Positions 32,251-44,336 of a DNA stretch of 64,000 bases are shown here, in pieces. The stretch spans positions 35,407,059-35,471,058 of the forward strand of contig OY821518.1 of assembly GCA_963682025.1 (NCBI GenBank), in the 5' to 3' direction. Source of the DNA: Cordilura impudica. Taxonomy: Eukaryota > Arthropoda > Insecta > Diptera > Scathophagidae. The first letter of the stretch is position 1, and every line of letters begins with the position of its first letter. The translations under genes and the position numbers were made by a program. Under the pieces are notes generated by a model. The model saw only the letters and a list, made by a program, of their open reading frames with translations. It did not search any database and was not told where the DNA came from.

Positions 32251-34940
32251 TTATTATTATTTATTATTTTAACCGGTTAATTGTTAATTTTTCGTTTTTC
32301 TATTTTTTATTTTTAATTTTTCGTTTTTCATTTTTAATGTAAAATTTTTTTTAATTTTTCATTTTTTATTTATAATTTTTCATTTTTTATTTTTTATTTT
32401 TCACTTTTTATTTTTCAATTTTCATTTTTTATTTTTAATTTTTTTATTTTTCATTATATATATATAATTTTTTATTTTTAATTTTTAATTTTTTATTTTT
32501 CATTACTCATTATTCATTTTTAATTTTAGTTTTTCATTTTTCATTTCTTATTTTTCATGTCTCATTTTTTATTTTTCATTTCTTATATTTAATTTTTCAG
32601 TTTTAATTTTTAATTATTAATTTTTTATTTTTCATTTTTCATTTTTAATTTTTTATTTTTAATTTTTAATTTTTATTTTTAATTTTTTATTTTCCATATT
32701 TAATTTTTTTTCTCATTTTTCGTTTTTCTTTTTTTATTTTTAATTTTACATTTTTTATTTCTAATTTTTAATTTTTCATTTTTTATTTTTAATTTTTCAT
32801 TTTTTATTTTTAATTTTTCATTTTTCGCTTTTCATTTTTCATTTCTTATTTCTCATTTTTCATTTTTCGTTTTTCAGTTTTCTTTTTTTATTTTCATTTT
32901 TCGTTTTTCATTTTTTATTTTTCATTTTTCGTTTTTCATTTTTCATTTTTTATTTTTCATTTTTCATTTTTAATTTTTCATGTTTCATTTTTTATTTTTC
33001 ATTTTTAATTTTTCATTTTTATTTTTCATTTTTCATTTTTTTTTAATTTTTTAATTTTCATTTTTAATTTTCCAATTTTTATTTTTATTTTTTTTTCATT
33101 TTTTATTTTTCATTTTTCATTTTTAATTTTAGTTTTTCATTTTTCATTCCTTATTTTCATGTCTCATTTTTTATTTTTCATTTTTTATTTTTAATTTTTC
33201 AGTTTTAATTTTTCAGTTTTAATTTTTTATTATTCATTTTTTATTTTCCAATTTTTAATTTTTTTTCTCATTTTTCATTTTTTGTTTTTCATTTTTCATT
33301 TTTTATTTTTAATTTTTTATTTTGAATTTTTCATTTTTTATTTCTCATTTTTCATTTTTCGTTTTTCATTTTTCATTTTTCATTTTTCGTTTTTCATTGT
33401 TTATTTTTCTTTTTTCATTTTTCAATTTTCGTTTTTCATTTTTCTTTTTTTATTTTCATTTTTAATTTTTCGTTTTTCATTTTTCATTTTTCTTTTTTTA
33501 TTTTTAATTTTTTTGTTTTTCATTTTTCATTTTTCGTTTTTCATTTTTCCTTTTTCATTTTTTATTTTCATTTTTCATTTTTTTTTATTTTCATTTTTCA
33601 TTTTTCTTTTTTTATTTTCATTTTTAATTTTTCGTTTTTCATTTTTCATTTTTTATTTTTAATTTTTTTATTTTTCATTTTTAATTTTTCGTTTTTCATT
33701 TTTCATTTTTCACCTATCATTTTTAATTTTTCATTTTTAAATTTTGATTTTTTATTTTTAATTTTTAATTTTTTATTTTTTATTTTTCATTTTTTTTTTT
33801 CATATTTTAATTTTAATTTTCATTTTAATTTTTTTTTTTCATTTTTCATTTTTTATTTTTATTTTTTTTTTCATTTTTATTTTTCATTTTTTATTTTTCG
33901 TTTTTAATTTTTCATTTTAAATTTTTCATTTTTTTTTTAATTGTTAATTTTTCATTTTTTTTATTTTTCATTTTTAATTTTTAATTTTTTATTTTTCATT
34001 TTTTATTTTTCGTTTTTAATTTTTCATTTTTAATTTTTCATTTTTATACCATATACCACTATATGGTTTGGGTATAATGACTTTGTGCTGCTGTTTGTAA
34101 CAACCAAAAATATTTGACCTACACCCATCTTTAATTATACCGATGGAATCAGAATCACTATCTGATTCGATTTAACGATGTCCGTCCGTCCGTCCGTCCG
34201 TCCGTCTGTGTGTCCATGTAAAGCTTGTAATCAAACTGCAGGTCGCAAATATGAATATATTTTGACGAAATTTGGTATTTGATCTTTTATCGACCATGGG
34301 ATGAACGCTATTGAAATTGGTGAGAATCGGTCCATGTTCAGACCTAGCCCCGTACAAATGACCCCTATGACATCAACATATATTGCAATAAGATCCAAAT
34401 TATCATATAAATCTTAATCAAATTGGGTTTGTATGTATATATTACATCCATTAATCAAGAGTCCAAAAATGATCCCTATTGGACAACTCTTAGTCATAGG
34501 CCCCATATAGAGCTGCTTCCCGATCTTCACTTAAATCTATCAAAAAACAAAAATATTTCACTGATTCTTCTCAAATTTTGTTTGTGTATATTTTTGCAAA
34601 ATACAAGAGACTTTACCAAACATGGCCAGGATCGGTCAATTTTTGGGCCTAGTCCCCATATAGATATAGCATCCGATATGGACTTTTTCATATCTGCAGC
34701 CGAAAAAATTAATAAAAATCCCACTCAAATTTGGTTTATGCTTATTTCTATATCCAGTTCGTTGGGCCTGAGAGATAGGGTCTCTAAACGCATGGTATAG
34801 GGCATCGTATAGTCGCTCTAGACCGACTATAATTTTCTTACTTGCTTATTTTTAATTTTTCATTCTTCATTTTTCATTTTTAATTTTTCTTTTTTAATTT
34901 TTTTTTTTCATTTTTTATTTTTCATTTTTAATTTTCAAGC
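32251..34940 (-). repeat. Long TTTTTCATT-type low-complexity array (family G, copy 2)
   Basis: About 1.9 kb of TTTTTCATT, TTTTTAATT and TTTTTTATT units, interrupted by family A copy 5 at 34045-34844. It resumes for ~95 bp after that copy, which shows the A copy went into a pre-existing array. The long frame at 33282-33662 (Phe, Ile and Ser only) is an artefact of the repeat. Confidence 0.85.
34045..34844 (-). repeat. Repeat family A, copy 5, inside the array
   Basis: This is a full-length inverse copy from the 3' hairpin (TATACCATATACCACTATAT) to the 5' palindrome (CTCTAGACCGAC) and the terminal ACTTG. The GTCC run is at 34183-34206. Confidence 0.85.
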
Positions 34941-35139
34941 AGGTTATCATAATACCATAATTTTTTCACCAATACAATCACATTTTGTCTTACGACTCAC
35001 ATGTTACGCTTACATGTTACGCTGTTTTTGAAATTTACCCCCTGCGCGTATAGATGTTTACACATAAAATAAATTGGCTGTCACCGTAATATATGTATGT
35101 ACATATATATGTTGGAAAAATTTAGTATATGTGTGTTTG

Positions 35140-35470
35140 TTATACCCGCTGATCAGTGGGCCAATAGTAGTATCAATAAATCTGATACCCTATTTTCACT
35201 TAAATCTTTCAAAATTCAAACATACTGCGTAAATTCTCCTCAGATTTGTTTTATATCTGCTTTTGAGTAAAATAAATTCATTTACTAAATATGGTCATGA
35301 TCTTTGGACTTAGTCTTCATATGAAAATATCTGCACGCTACAAATTTATAGCAACAAAACTAAAATTTCATTTATGCTATATCCTGTTATTACCTCAGCA
35401 AAGTGGTAGCCAAGAGCCTCTCTCGAAAGGCATATTATAGGGTATATGATAGTCATTCTAGACTAGATTT
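35140..35470 (-). repeat. Decayed copy of repeat family A
   Basis: Its order is that of an inverse copy lacking the GTCC region: TATACCCGCTGATC, CACTTAAATCTTTCAAAA, TACTAAATATGGTCATGATC, CTATATCCTGTTATTACC and ATTCTAGACTAGATT. It is heavily mutated. Confidence 0.5.
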
Positions 35471-35630
35471 TTTTTTCCTTTTTTTGATTAAACTTCATGG
35501 CCGTACTACGAAATTCTTTAATATTTTAAGTTATATTACATTAGAAAAAGACGTCTTTGGGGGAAATTTGTCATCTCTTGTATTTAGCACCTAGCACCAC
35601 AGTACGTTACTAAATCATGTCCTAACATAT

Positions 35631-35654
35631 GTGTATGTGTGTGTGTGTGTGTGC
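35631..35654 (+). repeat. TG dinucleotide microsatellite
   Basis: About ten TG units with one interruption. Confidence 0.85.
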
Positions 35655-37597
35655 CGCAAGCAACTTGACAATACGAATGTATTCAATTGTAAACGAATTA
35701 AAAGGGCATGTACCATAAACATATGAGCACTGCCGTCCTCCTGAGGTGAAATAAATTGTTTTCACTTAAGTAAGAGTGAGAGTGTAAAATTGTGCAAGCA
35801 AAAGCACTTATTTCTAAGAAAATAATTTAAATGATTTAACCAAGTCGACTAAGTTATAGGCTAAATTTTTCATTAAAACTATTATTGCCATATAACATCT
35901 TTTTTTTATTGAGACATTTAGAATTGATTAAACTTTAAAACATGTAAACATTATATTTCCAGATAATCTTATAGTGAAGGGCTGTATCACAGTTGGTTTA
36001 TAGCGAAATATTTTTCTTTCCATTTTCTTAGAAATTACTGTCAGTATTTGAGTTTCTTCTTATATTTTTTAATATTTAGATGTGTCACAAAGAGCACCAT
36101 TGTCCGTAACTGTAGCGCCAGTATTATAAAATAATAAATATAATTTAATGCATCGTAGGTTAAATGAAAATGATATTACATTTGCCCGCCATTTAGAGAG
36201 TGTCGGAAATTGAATTAATATCAATGTTTTTTGCTTTTTCCTTACTTTTTTTTTTATTTATTTTTTTGTTGCAAAACCCAAAGGATGCATTCATTTTCAT
36301 TTCATAGCATTTTTATTTTGAAGGAGTGTTTATAATGTATGCTATAGAGGGAGTTTTATGAAATTCAGCCAGGCGTAGGTTGATGTATAGAACTGAGATT
36401 TGTTTGATGCGCTACGAGGTGACTTTGTGTAATGCCAACCGGCGTTTGAGAGTGTGTGAGTGATGTATGAAGGTGACAGTGCAGCAATGTTTGCCTAAAG
36501 CATTGTCTTATTTATTCTCACTTGGTAAGTGGGTGTTTTTGTGTGAGTCTGCCAGTGACATGTATAAACATATCGCATGTTATTTTATATTATTATATTT
36601 TAAATAAATTTAGTTAATTCTCATGGTCTTCTTAGTTTTATTTTACGAACGAGAGTTGTGAGCATTGTTTTTTTTCACTATAAAGATATTTTTTGATTTA
36701 ATTTGGAAAATTGCTGTCATCTAAATAATTCATTCAGCATGTACGAATAGTTCCTTATCTTTTTTTTCTTGTTTTTGAAAAGTTATTGTTTATGATTTTA
36801 ACAAAAGCGGAAATTCGGTTAAATTTCTGCTCCTTTTTGGAAATAAAAATTTTCCGTAGCTACTAAGTCTATATACTTCCGCTATTTTTATGATGCATCA
36901 TGCATGCATGGTCGTAAAATTCTGCTCCACCAACTTTGGATGAGGCAGTTAAGTTGGTATTCTAGCACATAAGCGTATTGTCATATTTGAAGCCATAAAC
37001 TAATTTTCTGACATTTCCGCTTCCGTTTTATGGCGACTAAATGAATACTCTAACAATATTTGCCATACATACGTATATAAGCATATATATGGTATACAGT
37101 CATATCATCTAGTAAAAAGTTTACATCATGTACATTTATAAAATATCATCTGCACATGCTAACATAGAAATTTCTACAACACAAACATATAGAATCGTTA
37201 AAATATTTCTGAGCACAAAGATGACACTAAATTATGTGGGTATCATTGCCTTTGTTACCCTACACTGTAGAAAATATGGTGTGGTTTTAAACTGGTTTTT
37301 ATAAGATTCCAATATTGCTTGGTAGAGAAAAAATAATCGTAACTGCAGACTTTGTAAATATTTAAGATTTGAGCACTTTCCAGCATTAAAATAAAATCTC
37401 ATTAATTTTATTTTGTGCTTATTTTCTTATACTTACAAAAGCGACTTAACAATTGCTTAAATTAAGCTTCAGATCAAAGCAGTAACAATGCAAATAGATT
37501 TAAAAATACTACATAGAGGGGGATTTAAACGGTGCGTGAATAGGCTTGCGTTTGGTGTTTGTAAGCAAACGGGGTGGAGAAGCAAGCGGGATACAAA
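35655..37597. other. Longest repeat-free stretch, no gene found
   Basis: I found no family member, tandem array or coherent frame in these ~1.9 kb, apart from the palindromic ATGATGCATCATGCATGCAT at about 36889-36908. It is one of the few places where single-copy host sequence might remain, but nothing identifies it. Confidence 0.35.
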
Positions 37598-38394
37598 ACA
37601 AGTAATAAATTATAGTCGGTCTAGACCGACTAAACGATACCCTATACCATGGTTTAGAGACCTTATCTCTTCAGTCCAACTAATTCGATATAGAAAATAA
37701 GCATAAACCAAATTTGAGTGGCATTGTTATTGATTTTTTTTTGGCTGCAGATATGAAAAAGTTCATATCGGATGCTATATTTATATGGGGCCTAGGTCGA
37801 AAAATGGATCGATCCTGACCACATTTGGTAAAGTCACTTATATTTTGAAAAAATATATACAAACCAAATTTGAGAAAGATCTGTGAAATATTTTTGTTTT
37901 TTGATAGATTGAAGTGAAGATCGGGAAGCAGCTCTATATGGGGCCTATGATTAAGAATTATCCTATAGGGATTATTTTTGGACTACTGATTAATGGATAT
38001 AATAAACATATACAAACACAATTTGACTGAGATCTATATGATAATATGTAGCTTATGGCAATTTATGTCGATTTCATGGAGGTCATTTGTATGGGAAGTA
38101 GGTCTGAACATGGACTGAATTTCACCAATTTCAACACCATTCTTCCTGTGGCCGATGAGAGCTTGCAGACCAAATTTTGTCAAAATATATTTTTATTTGC
38201 GATCTGTAGTTTGATTAAGGTTAACATGGACACACAGACGGACGGACAGACGAACATCGCTAAATCGACTCAGAAAGTGATTCTGAGTCAATCGGTATAA
38301 TAAAAGGTGGGTCTGGGTCAGATATTTTTGGTAGTTACAAACAGCAGCACAAAGTCATTGTACCCAAACCACATGGCGGTATAGGGTATAAAAA
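37598..38394 (+). repeat. Repeat family A, copy 6
   Basis: A full-length copy. It has an intact 16-bp palindrome GTCGGTCTAGACCGAC near 37615, a GACGGACGGACAGACG run near 38238, and a final hairpin CCACATGGCGG, slightly mutated, before GGGTATAAAAATG. Confidence 0.85.
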
Positions 38395-39339
38395 TGTAAT
38401 TCTCTATTTTTGAAAATTTTTCCTACACTCATTCGTTTTCTTGACAAGTTGATTTTATAAACCGTCATTGAAAAAAATATGTGACTTTATTAAGCGCCAT
38501 CTAGTTGAAATCCTTACTATGGGTCGCGAAATAAAATTGTGCTATATTTTACGAAAACTTACCCTTATGTGCTCCTAGGGTTAAAATGATACAAAATTCA
38601 GCAGTTTTTGAAAAATATTTCAATTTTTTGACTTAATCGTCCTATACTAGGTTGCGGTCATTTGCGGCGCCAAGTCCAAATGGGTTAATGACGTCAAATT
38701 AGAAAATAAACATAATCATCAAATCATAAAAATCGATAAAATACACAGTAGCACATTTTTCAACTTCAAAATCTTGAACCAATTGAGAGCCCCCAAAATC
38801 TGAAAGCTTATGATAGTAGAATAAAAACCCTATCTGGGTTTTGAATTATTAGGTAAGGTTTTTTTTTTAAATTAATTTTTGAAATTTTCGACTGGGAGGA
38901 GGATTTTGGAACATTTTTCCAAAAACATGTACTGATTCTTAAGTCTACATCGCTTGAAATATTCGAAATATGGCTTTTCTCTCTGCAGCAAATTTTTTCC
39001 TCTTAATTGGATCTAAAAATTTTGTCTTGAGGTAAAATAAAAAAAAAAAAACACCATCTTACTCAAAACAACAAAACTGTATAAAAACGTAAATTTTCGT
39101 CATATTTTTCTAAGGTTTTTCACACTTATTTCAGAAATTGCTACGAACTAAACCAGACAATATATGAAAAAGAGATAGCCAAGGACAAAACAAACAACTC
39201 TTCTTAACAAGCTGAGTTCAGTTGATGACAACTTCACATAGTTATAGCCCCCCAAAAGTCATCAAAAATTCAATAAAGGACCAAGAAATCACTTTCAATT
39301 GTATGTTTATCGAAATTAAAAATGCTGTGCTTTTTTAAA
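38395..39339. other. No feature recognised
   Basis: This is AT-rich sequence with many short homopolymers and no coding frame, RNA gene or family landmark that I can support. Confidence 0.4.
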
Positions 39340-39560
39340 CTCTTTCTTTTAACTCATACTCTCTGTCTGTCTGTCGTGGGTGGACCCCATTCCCCCTCAT
39401 CCAATTGATCTGAAACTTGGCCCATAGTCTTGTTCTGACTAAAGATTATTTTTGGGGTGGTCACGCACAGTCACGCATAGTCACGCGCAGTCACGGGGTG
39501 ATCTAAATGTTATTTTCATTCATGTTATTTTCATCCTTTCGATTGATGTATAAAATTAGG
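39340..39560 (+). repeat. Fragment of repeat family E
   Basis: TCTGTCTGTCTGTCG, then CCCCATTCCCCCTCATCCAA, TTGATCTGAAACTTGGCCCA and GGTGATCTAAATGTTATTTT, match about 8718-8865. A short GTCACGC(A/G)CA unit repeats three to four times at about 39460-39495. Confidence 0.65.
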
Positions 39561-40968
39561 TTACTCTTAATTTAGAATACATAAAAAATACACTTTTCGA
39601 AAAAAGTGAAAAAAAAAAAATGCGACATATTTTGTCATATTTTATTTACAATCTGTTTTTATACAACAATAAGCAAATTTGTTAAATATACTTAACATAA
39701 TCTGGACACTAATCCAGTTAAATTATTTACAAATTTTCTATAAGGTAAATCTAATATATGGTGCCTTTTCAGTCTATTTATTTCCTCACTTTCATCTAAT
39801 AAGCATATTGCTTTTGGGTTACTGTGGTGACTCAATGTATCTTGAACTATGTCTCTTAATATTGTCTTGAACTGTAGTAATCTGTAAATCTATGTATATA
39901 TTGATATTAGTTACGAACCATGGTGCATTTGTTATCAACCGTAGAGTTCTTGATTGGTATCTTTGTATGATTTCAATATTAGAATTACTAGCTGTCTCCC
40001 AAAGCTGTATGCCATAAGTCCAAACTGGTTTCAGTATTATTTTGTAAATAAGAAGTTTATTGTTAATAGTAAGCTCTGATTTTGGATTAAGAAGCCAATA
40101 CATTTTTTTTGTTTTTATATTTATTTGTTGCCTTTTTGCTTTAATGTGATCTTTCCAAGTAAGTCTACGATCCAGGTGAAGACAAAGATATTTAACTTTA
40201 GTTTGTTTTGGGATTTGAGTTCCATTTAATGTAAGCACTGAACAATCTCCTTTTCTTAAAGTAAACGCTACATGGGTAGATTTCCATTTCTGTAGTCATA
40301 ACTCATTGTCGTTAAGTTGAGTTTGGATCGTTGCTGAAGCAATATCTGCTTTATCACTTGTTGCTATTAAAGCTGTATCATCAGCATATGTTGCAACTGT
40401 CCGACATGCAACTGGCATGTCCGATGTGAATATGGTGTAAAGGACAGGGCCTAAAACACTACCTTGTGGAATTACCGCTTTAATTGGACATATTTCGGAG
40501 GTTTCACCATTTACTTTTACGTAGATGGATCTTTGGTTTAAGTATGACTTAATGAAGAAATAATATGATGATGGAAGTAGTTTTTTTAATTTGAATAGAA
40601 GTCCCTGGTGCCAAACTCTATCGAAGGCTTGTTGGATGTCTAAAAACACATGCCGAACAATGTTGTTTTCATTCTAATGCATCCCTTATAATGTTGACTA
40701 TCCGATGACATTGCTCAGGAGTGCCATGTTGTTGCCGAAAACCAAATTGGTAGTCTGAAATTATGTTTTTTCTTTCCAGTACTGGTAACAATCTACGTAA
40801 AAATATTCTTTCAAATAATTTAGAAAATGTTGTTAACAGACTAATTGGTCTGTAAGAACAAATGTTGTTTTCCCGTTTGTTTGGTTTTGGTACCATTATC
40901 AGTTCTGCATATTTCCACTGATTAGGGAAGTGGTATAATCTCAAAATTGAATTAAATATTAAAGATAG

Positions 40969-41748
40969 AACAAGTAAGAAAATTATAGTCGGTCTAGACC
41001 GACTATATGATACCCTATACCATGGTTTAGAGACCCTATCTTTCGGTCCAACTACTTCGATATAGAAAATAAGCATAAACCAAATTTGAGTGGGATTTTT
41101 ATTAATTTTTTTGGCTGCAGATATGTAAAAGTTCATATCGGATGCTATATCTATAAAGGGACTAGGTCCAAAAATGGACCAAAATGGTAAAGTCTCTTGT
41201 ATTTTGCAAAAATATGTACAAACAAAATTTGAGAAGAATCAGTGCAATATTTTTGTTTTTTTTTATAGATTTAAGTGAAGATCGGGAAGCAGCTCTATAT
41301 GGGGTCAAAGGGATCATTTTTGGACTACTCATTAGTGGATGTAATGAATGCATACAAACCCAATTTGAGTAAGATCTATATGACAATTTGGATCTTATGG
41401 CAATTTATGTCGATTTCATATGGGTAATTTGTATGGGGGCTAGGTCTGAACATGGACCGATTCTCACCGATTTCTATAGCATTCATCCCATGGCCGATAA
41501 AAGCTTATATACCAAATTTCATCAAAATATATTCATATTTGCGACCTGCAGTTTGATTACAAGCTTTACACGGACACACAGACGGACGGACGGACGGACG
41601 GACGGACGGACATTGTTAAATCAACTCAGAAAGTGATTCTGATTCGATCGGTATAATTAAAGATGGGTCTAGGTCAAATATTTTTGGTTGTTACAAACAG
41701 CAGCACAAAGTCATTGTACCCAAACCACATAGTGGTATAGGGTATAAA
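40969..41748 (+). repeat. Repeat family A, copy 7, in the LINE
   Basis: This is a clean full-length copy. Its 5' end carries a perfect 24-bp palindrome: TATAGTCGGTCT followed by its exact inverse. It has the longest GGAC run of the plus-strand copies (about 41581-41610). It starts AACAAGTAAGAAAATTATAG, as does copy 8. Confidence 0.9.
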
Positions 41749-41780
41749 CAATAATCGATAAATTCAAAAATTGAAAAACC

Positions 41781-42555
41781 AACAAGTAAGAAAATTATAG
41801 TCGGTCTAGACCGACTATACGATACCCTATACCATGCGTTTAGAAACCCTATCTCTTAGGCCCAACTAACTGGACATAGAAAATAAGCAAAAACCAAATT
41901 TGAGTGGGATTTTTATTAATTTTTTTGGCTGCAGATATGAAAAAGTTCATATCGGATGCTATATCTATATGGGGACTAGGTCCAAAAATGGACCGATATT
42001 GCTCATGTTTGGTAAAGTCTCTTGTATTTTGCAAAAATATATACAAACAAAATTTGAGAAGAATCAGTGCAACATTTTTGTTTTTTAATAGATTTAAGTG
42101 AAAATCGGGAAGCACCTCTATATGGGGCCACAGGGATTATTTTTGGACTACTCATTAATGGATGTAATGAACGCATATAAACCCAATTTGAGTAAGATCT
42201 ATATGACAATTTGGATCTTATGACAATTTATGTTGATTTGATAGGGGTAATTTGTATGGGGGCTAGGTCTGAACATGGACCGATTCTCACCGATTTCAAT
42301 AGCGTTCATCCCATGGCCGATAAAAGCTTATATACCAAATTTCATCAATATATATTCATATTTGCGACCTGCAGTTTGATTACAAGCTTTACATGGACAC
42401 ACAGACGGACGGACGGACATTGTTAAATCAACTCAGAAAGTGATTCTGATTCGATCGGTATAATTAAAGATGGGTCTAGGTCAAATATTTTTGGTTGTTA
42501 CAAACAGCAGCACAAAGTCATTATACCCAAACCACATAGTGGTATAGGGTATAAA
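41781..42555 (+). repeat. Repeat family A, copy 8, in tandem with copy 7
   Basis: It is closely similar to copy 7 and in the same orientation, separated from it by 32 bp of AT-rich sequence (CAATAATCGATAAATTC and so on). The 24-bp palindrome and the 3' hairpin are intact. It lacks ~22 bp in the second unit, as copy 7 does, so the two probably share a recent source or arose by duplication. Confidence 0.9.
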
Positions 42556-42985
42556 AATAATTCTTTTTTTGGAAGGGCTTTTACAGCTGTAGCAGTTATT
42601 TTAGCATATCCAGGAGTTTTTCTATTATTTAGAGCTATGATTTCTTTTTGCACTTCTTGTGGAGAAACGTGCTGAATTGGAAGATCTATCTGACAAGGGC
42701 AGTCTAGGAATTGTTCTATTTCATTCATATCGTTATCGTTATTAATATGAAAAGGCTGGAATATATTTTCCAAGTACTTGGAGTATGCATCTGTCTTTTT
42801 TTTATCTGTCTTGCACCAGGAGTTATTAAGGTCTTTAATTGGGATATTTCGTTTTACTGGTCGTTTTAAATATTTTGTGGCATTCCAAAGGCAATGTTCA
42901 TCATTTCTGGATACATTAACGTTAAGGCTTTTGAGAAATTGACTAGTTTCTTCGTTCTTAAATTCCCGAATGCGGGTTTTAATTT

Positions 42986-44336
42986 AAAAATATTTAAGTA
43001 AAAAAATTTAAGTTTTTATTATTTACTTACTTAGTTACCTTAATATGAAATCTTTGCTATGAGGAGTTTAAAACCAGAAAGGTCTAAACTCCCTAAATTT
43101 TTACTCTTCGGGATAGGCGGCAATATGCAGCTGGTAGGCTATCATTAAATCGGCTCTGATTATACCAGATAATAAAAATGTTGTGTCCACAAACAAAACA
43201 CAAACCACTTTCCGTAGTTTAAAATTCATATGTTTTTGTAAATTTTTACATACAGATGTACATATCCCTATTATAATACAAACACACACATACACATTAG
43301 TGGAAATTGTAAAAGTTACTTACTGTCTTTATGTGTGTTTCGGTATATGACACACAATCATTTTGAAATGACAATATATGACCGCGTTCTGCCACACACG
43401 TACTCATAAGTAATTTAACTTTGTGCTACGAGTTTTTCGTTTGATCGTGAGCATTAAAATTTTCCTATGATAATTTTGTGGTTAATTCTGACAGAAACGT
43501 CCTTCTGTGTGGCAAGGAGCGTGTACATTTCAAACTTAAAACGGAAATAGCATTTTTATGAGGGTGACATGCAAAAAAAAATACTCATCACACGCACTAT
43601 TGTTTTTGTAAGTATAATCTAATTTGTTGTATATCTACTTAGATAACTGAACACTACAAAATGAGGTACTTTTTAAGCAGTATGCTACCCGCAAAAATTA
43701 GGGTGGGTTCGAAAATTAAATTTAGTAATACGTAAAAAGAAAAAAATAACAATATACAGCGACTCCTAATAATTTGGATTTTAATTAAAATCGCTTTCGT
43801 TCTCTGAACTTGATGTGCGGGATGTCGAAATCAGTCCAGTACACATTTGGTCAATCTTGGTGCACAATAATCATATTTAAAAATTGGTTTGATGATAATG
43901 ATGGACATAACCAATATTGACAATAAAAGTTGGAAGAATCGAACAACTGCCATGCCCATTATTTGAAAATGAACTATTATTTTCAGAAATTGCTTTAAAG
44001 AACTTAAGAATTTTAATTAAATTTTGTAAAAAAAAAAAAAATGGTGCTCAATAACCACTAAGATAATTATAAATGGGCAGTGTAAGAAACTGTTATATTC
44101 CTTTTCTAGACATTTAGACTGTACGTTGGACAACCATGATCCAGATTTCATTTTATAACTTAAGCATATTGCAAAATAAATTCTTTGTGTAATTGTAGCA
44201 GAAAGCGGATTGGTCCAACCACTATTTACAGTCTTATTAATTTATTATAAACACACAACAAACTTTAACAAATTGTATTTACATTTATTATTTTATTAAA
44301 AAAAATATAAAAGTAAAATTACTAGAATTACATAAC
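42986..44336. other. No feature recognised
   Basis: I find no repeat family landmark or coding frame. The 64-codon frame at 43101-43295 (minus) has no support. Confidence 0.4.

Larger units (their letters stand above)
39650..42985 (-). mobile_element. Jockey-type LINE, 5'-truncated, broken by two family A copies
   Basis: The minus-strand coding sequence runs from about 42985 to 39819, with family A copies 7 and 8 (40969-42555) in the middle. Removing them brings ALPKKE and LSLIFNSILRL together, as expected for an RT of this clade. The 5' part (endonuclease and ORF1) is missing upstream of 42985. No poly(A) tail is clear near 39650. Confidence 0.85.
39819..42985 (-). pseudogene. Jockey-type reverse transcriptase, interrupted and frameshifted
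   Basis: This LINE polymerase would copy its own RNA at a nicked target. In order on the minus strand: YLENIFQPFHIN and NNRKTPGYAKITATAVK (about 42780-42560); then, past the inserted repeats, FPNQWKYAELIMVPKPNK, SYRPISLLTTFSKLFERI and FGFRQQHGTPEQCHRI (about 40950-40670); MFLDIQQAFDRVWHQGL, IPQGSVLGPVLYTIF and the catalytic TYADDTALIA (40649-40296); and the thumb region with KYLCLHLDRRLTWKDHI and LIYKIILKPVWTYGIQLW (40238-39819). Frame breaks fall near 40655 and 40270. The YADD active site is intact, but the gene cannot give one protein. Confidence 0.88.

Noticed and set aside
33282..33662. 126-codon frame rich in Phe, Ile and Ser
   Set aside because: It is produced by the TTTTTCATT low-complexity array. 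It has no start context, domain or varied composition.
40669..41136. One 155-codon minus-strand protein
   Set aside because: Its first part (NPTQIWFMLIF) comes from family A copy 7 and only the rest is LINE polymerase. It is a chance fusion across the insertion junction.
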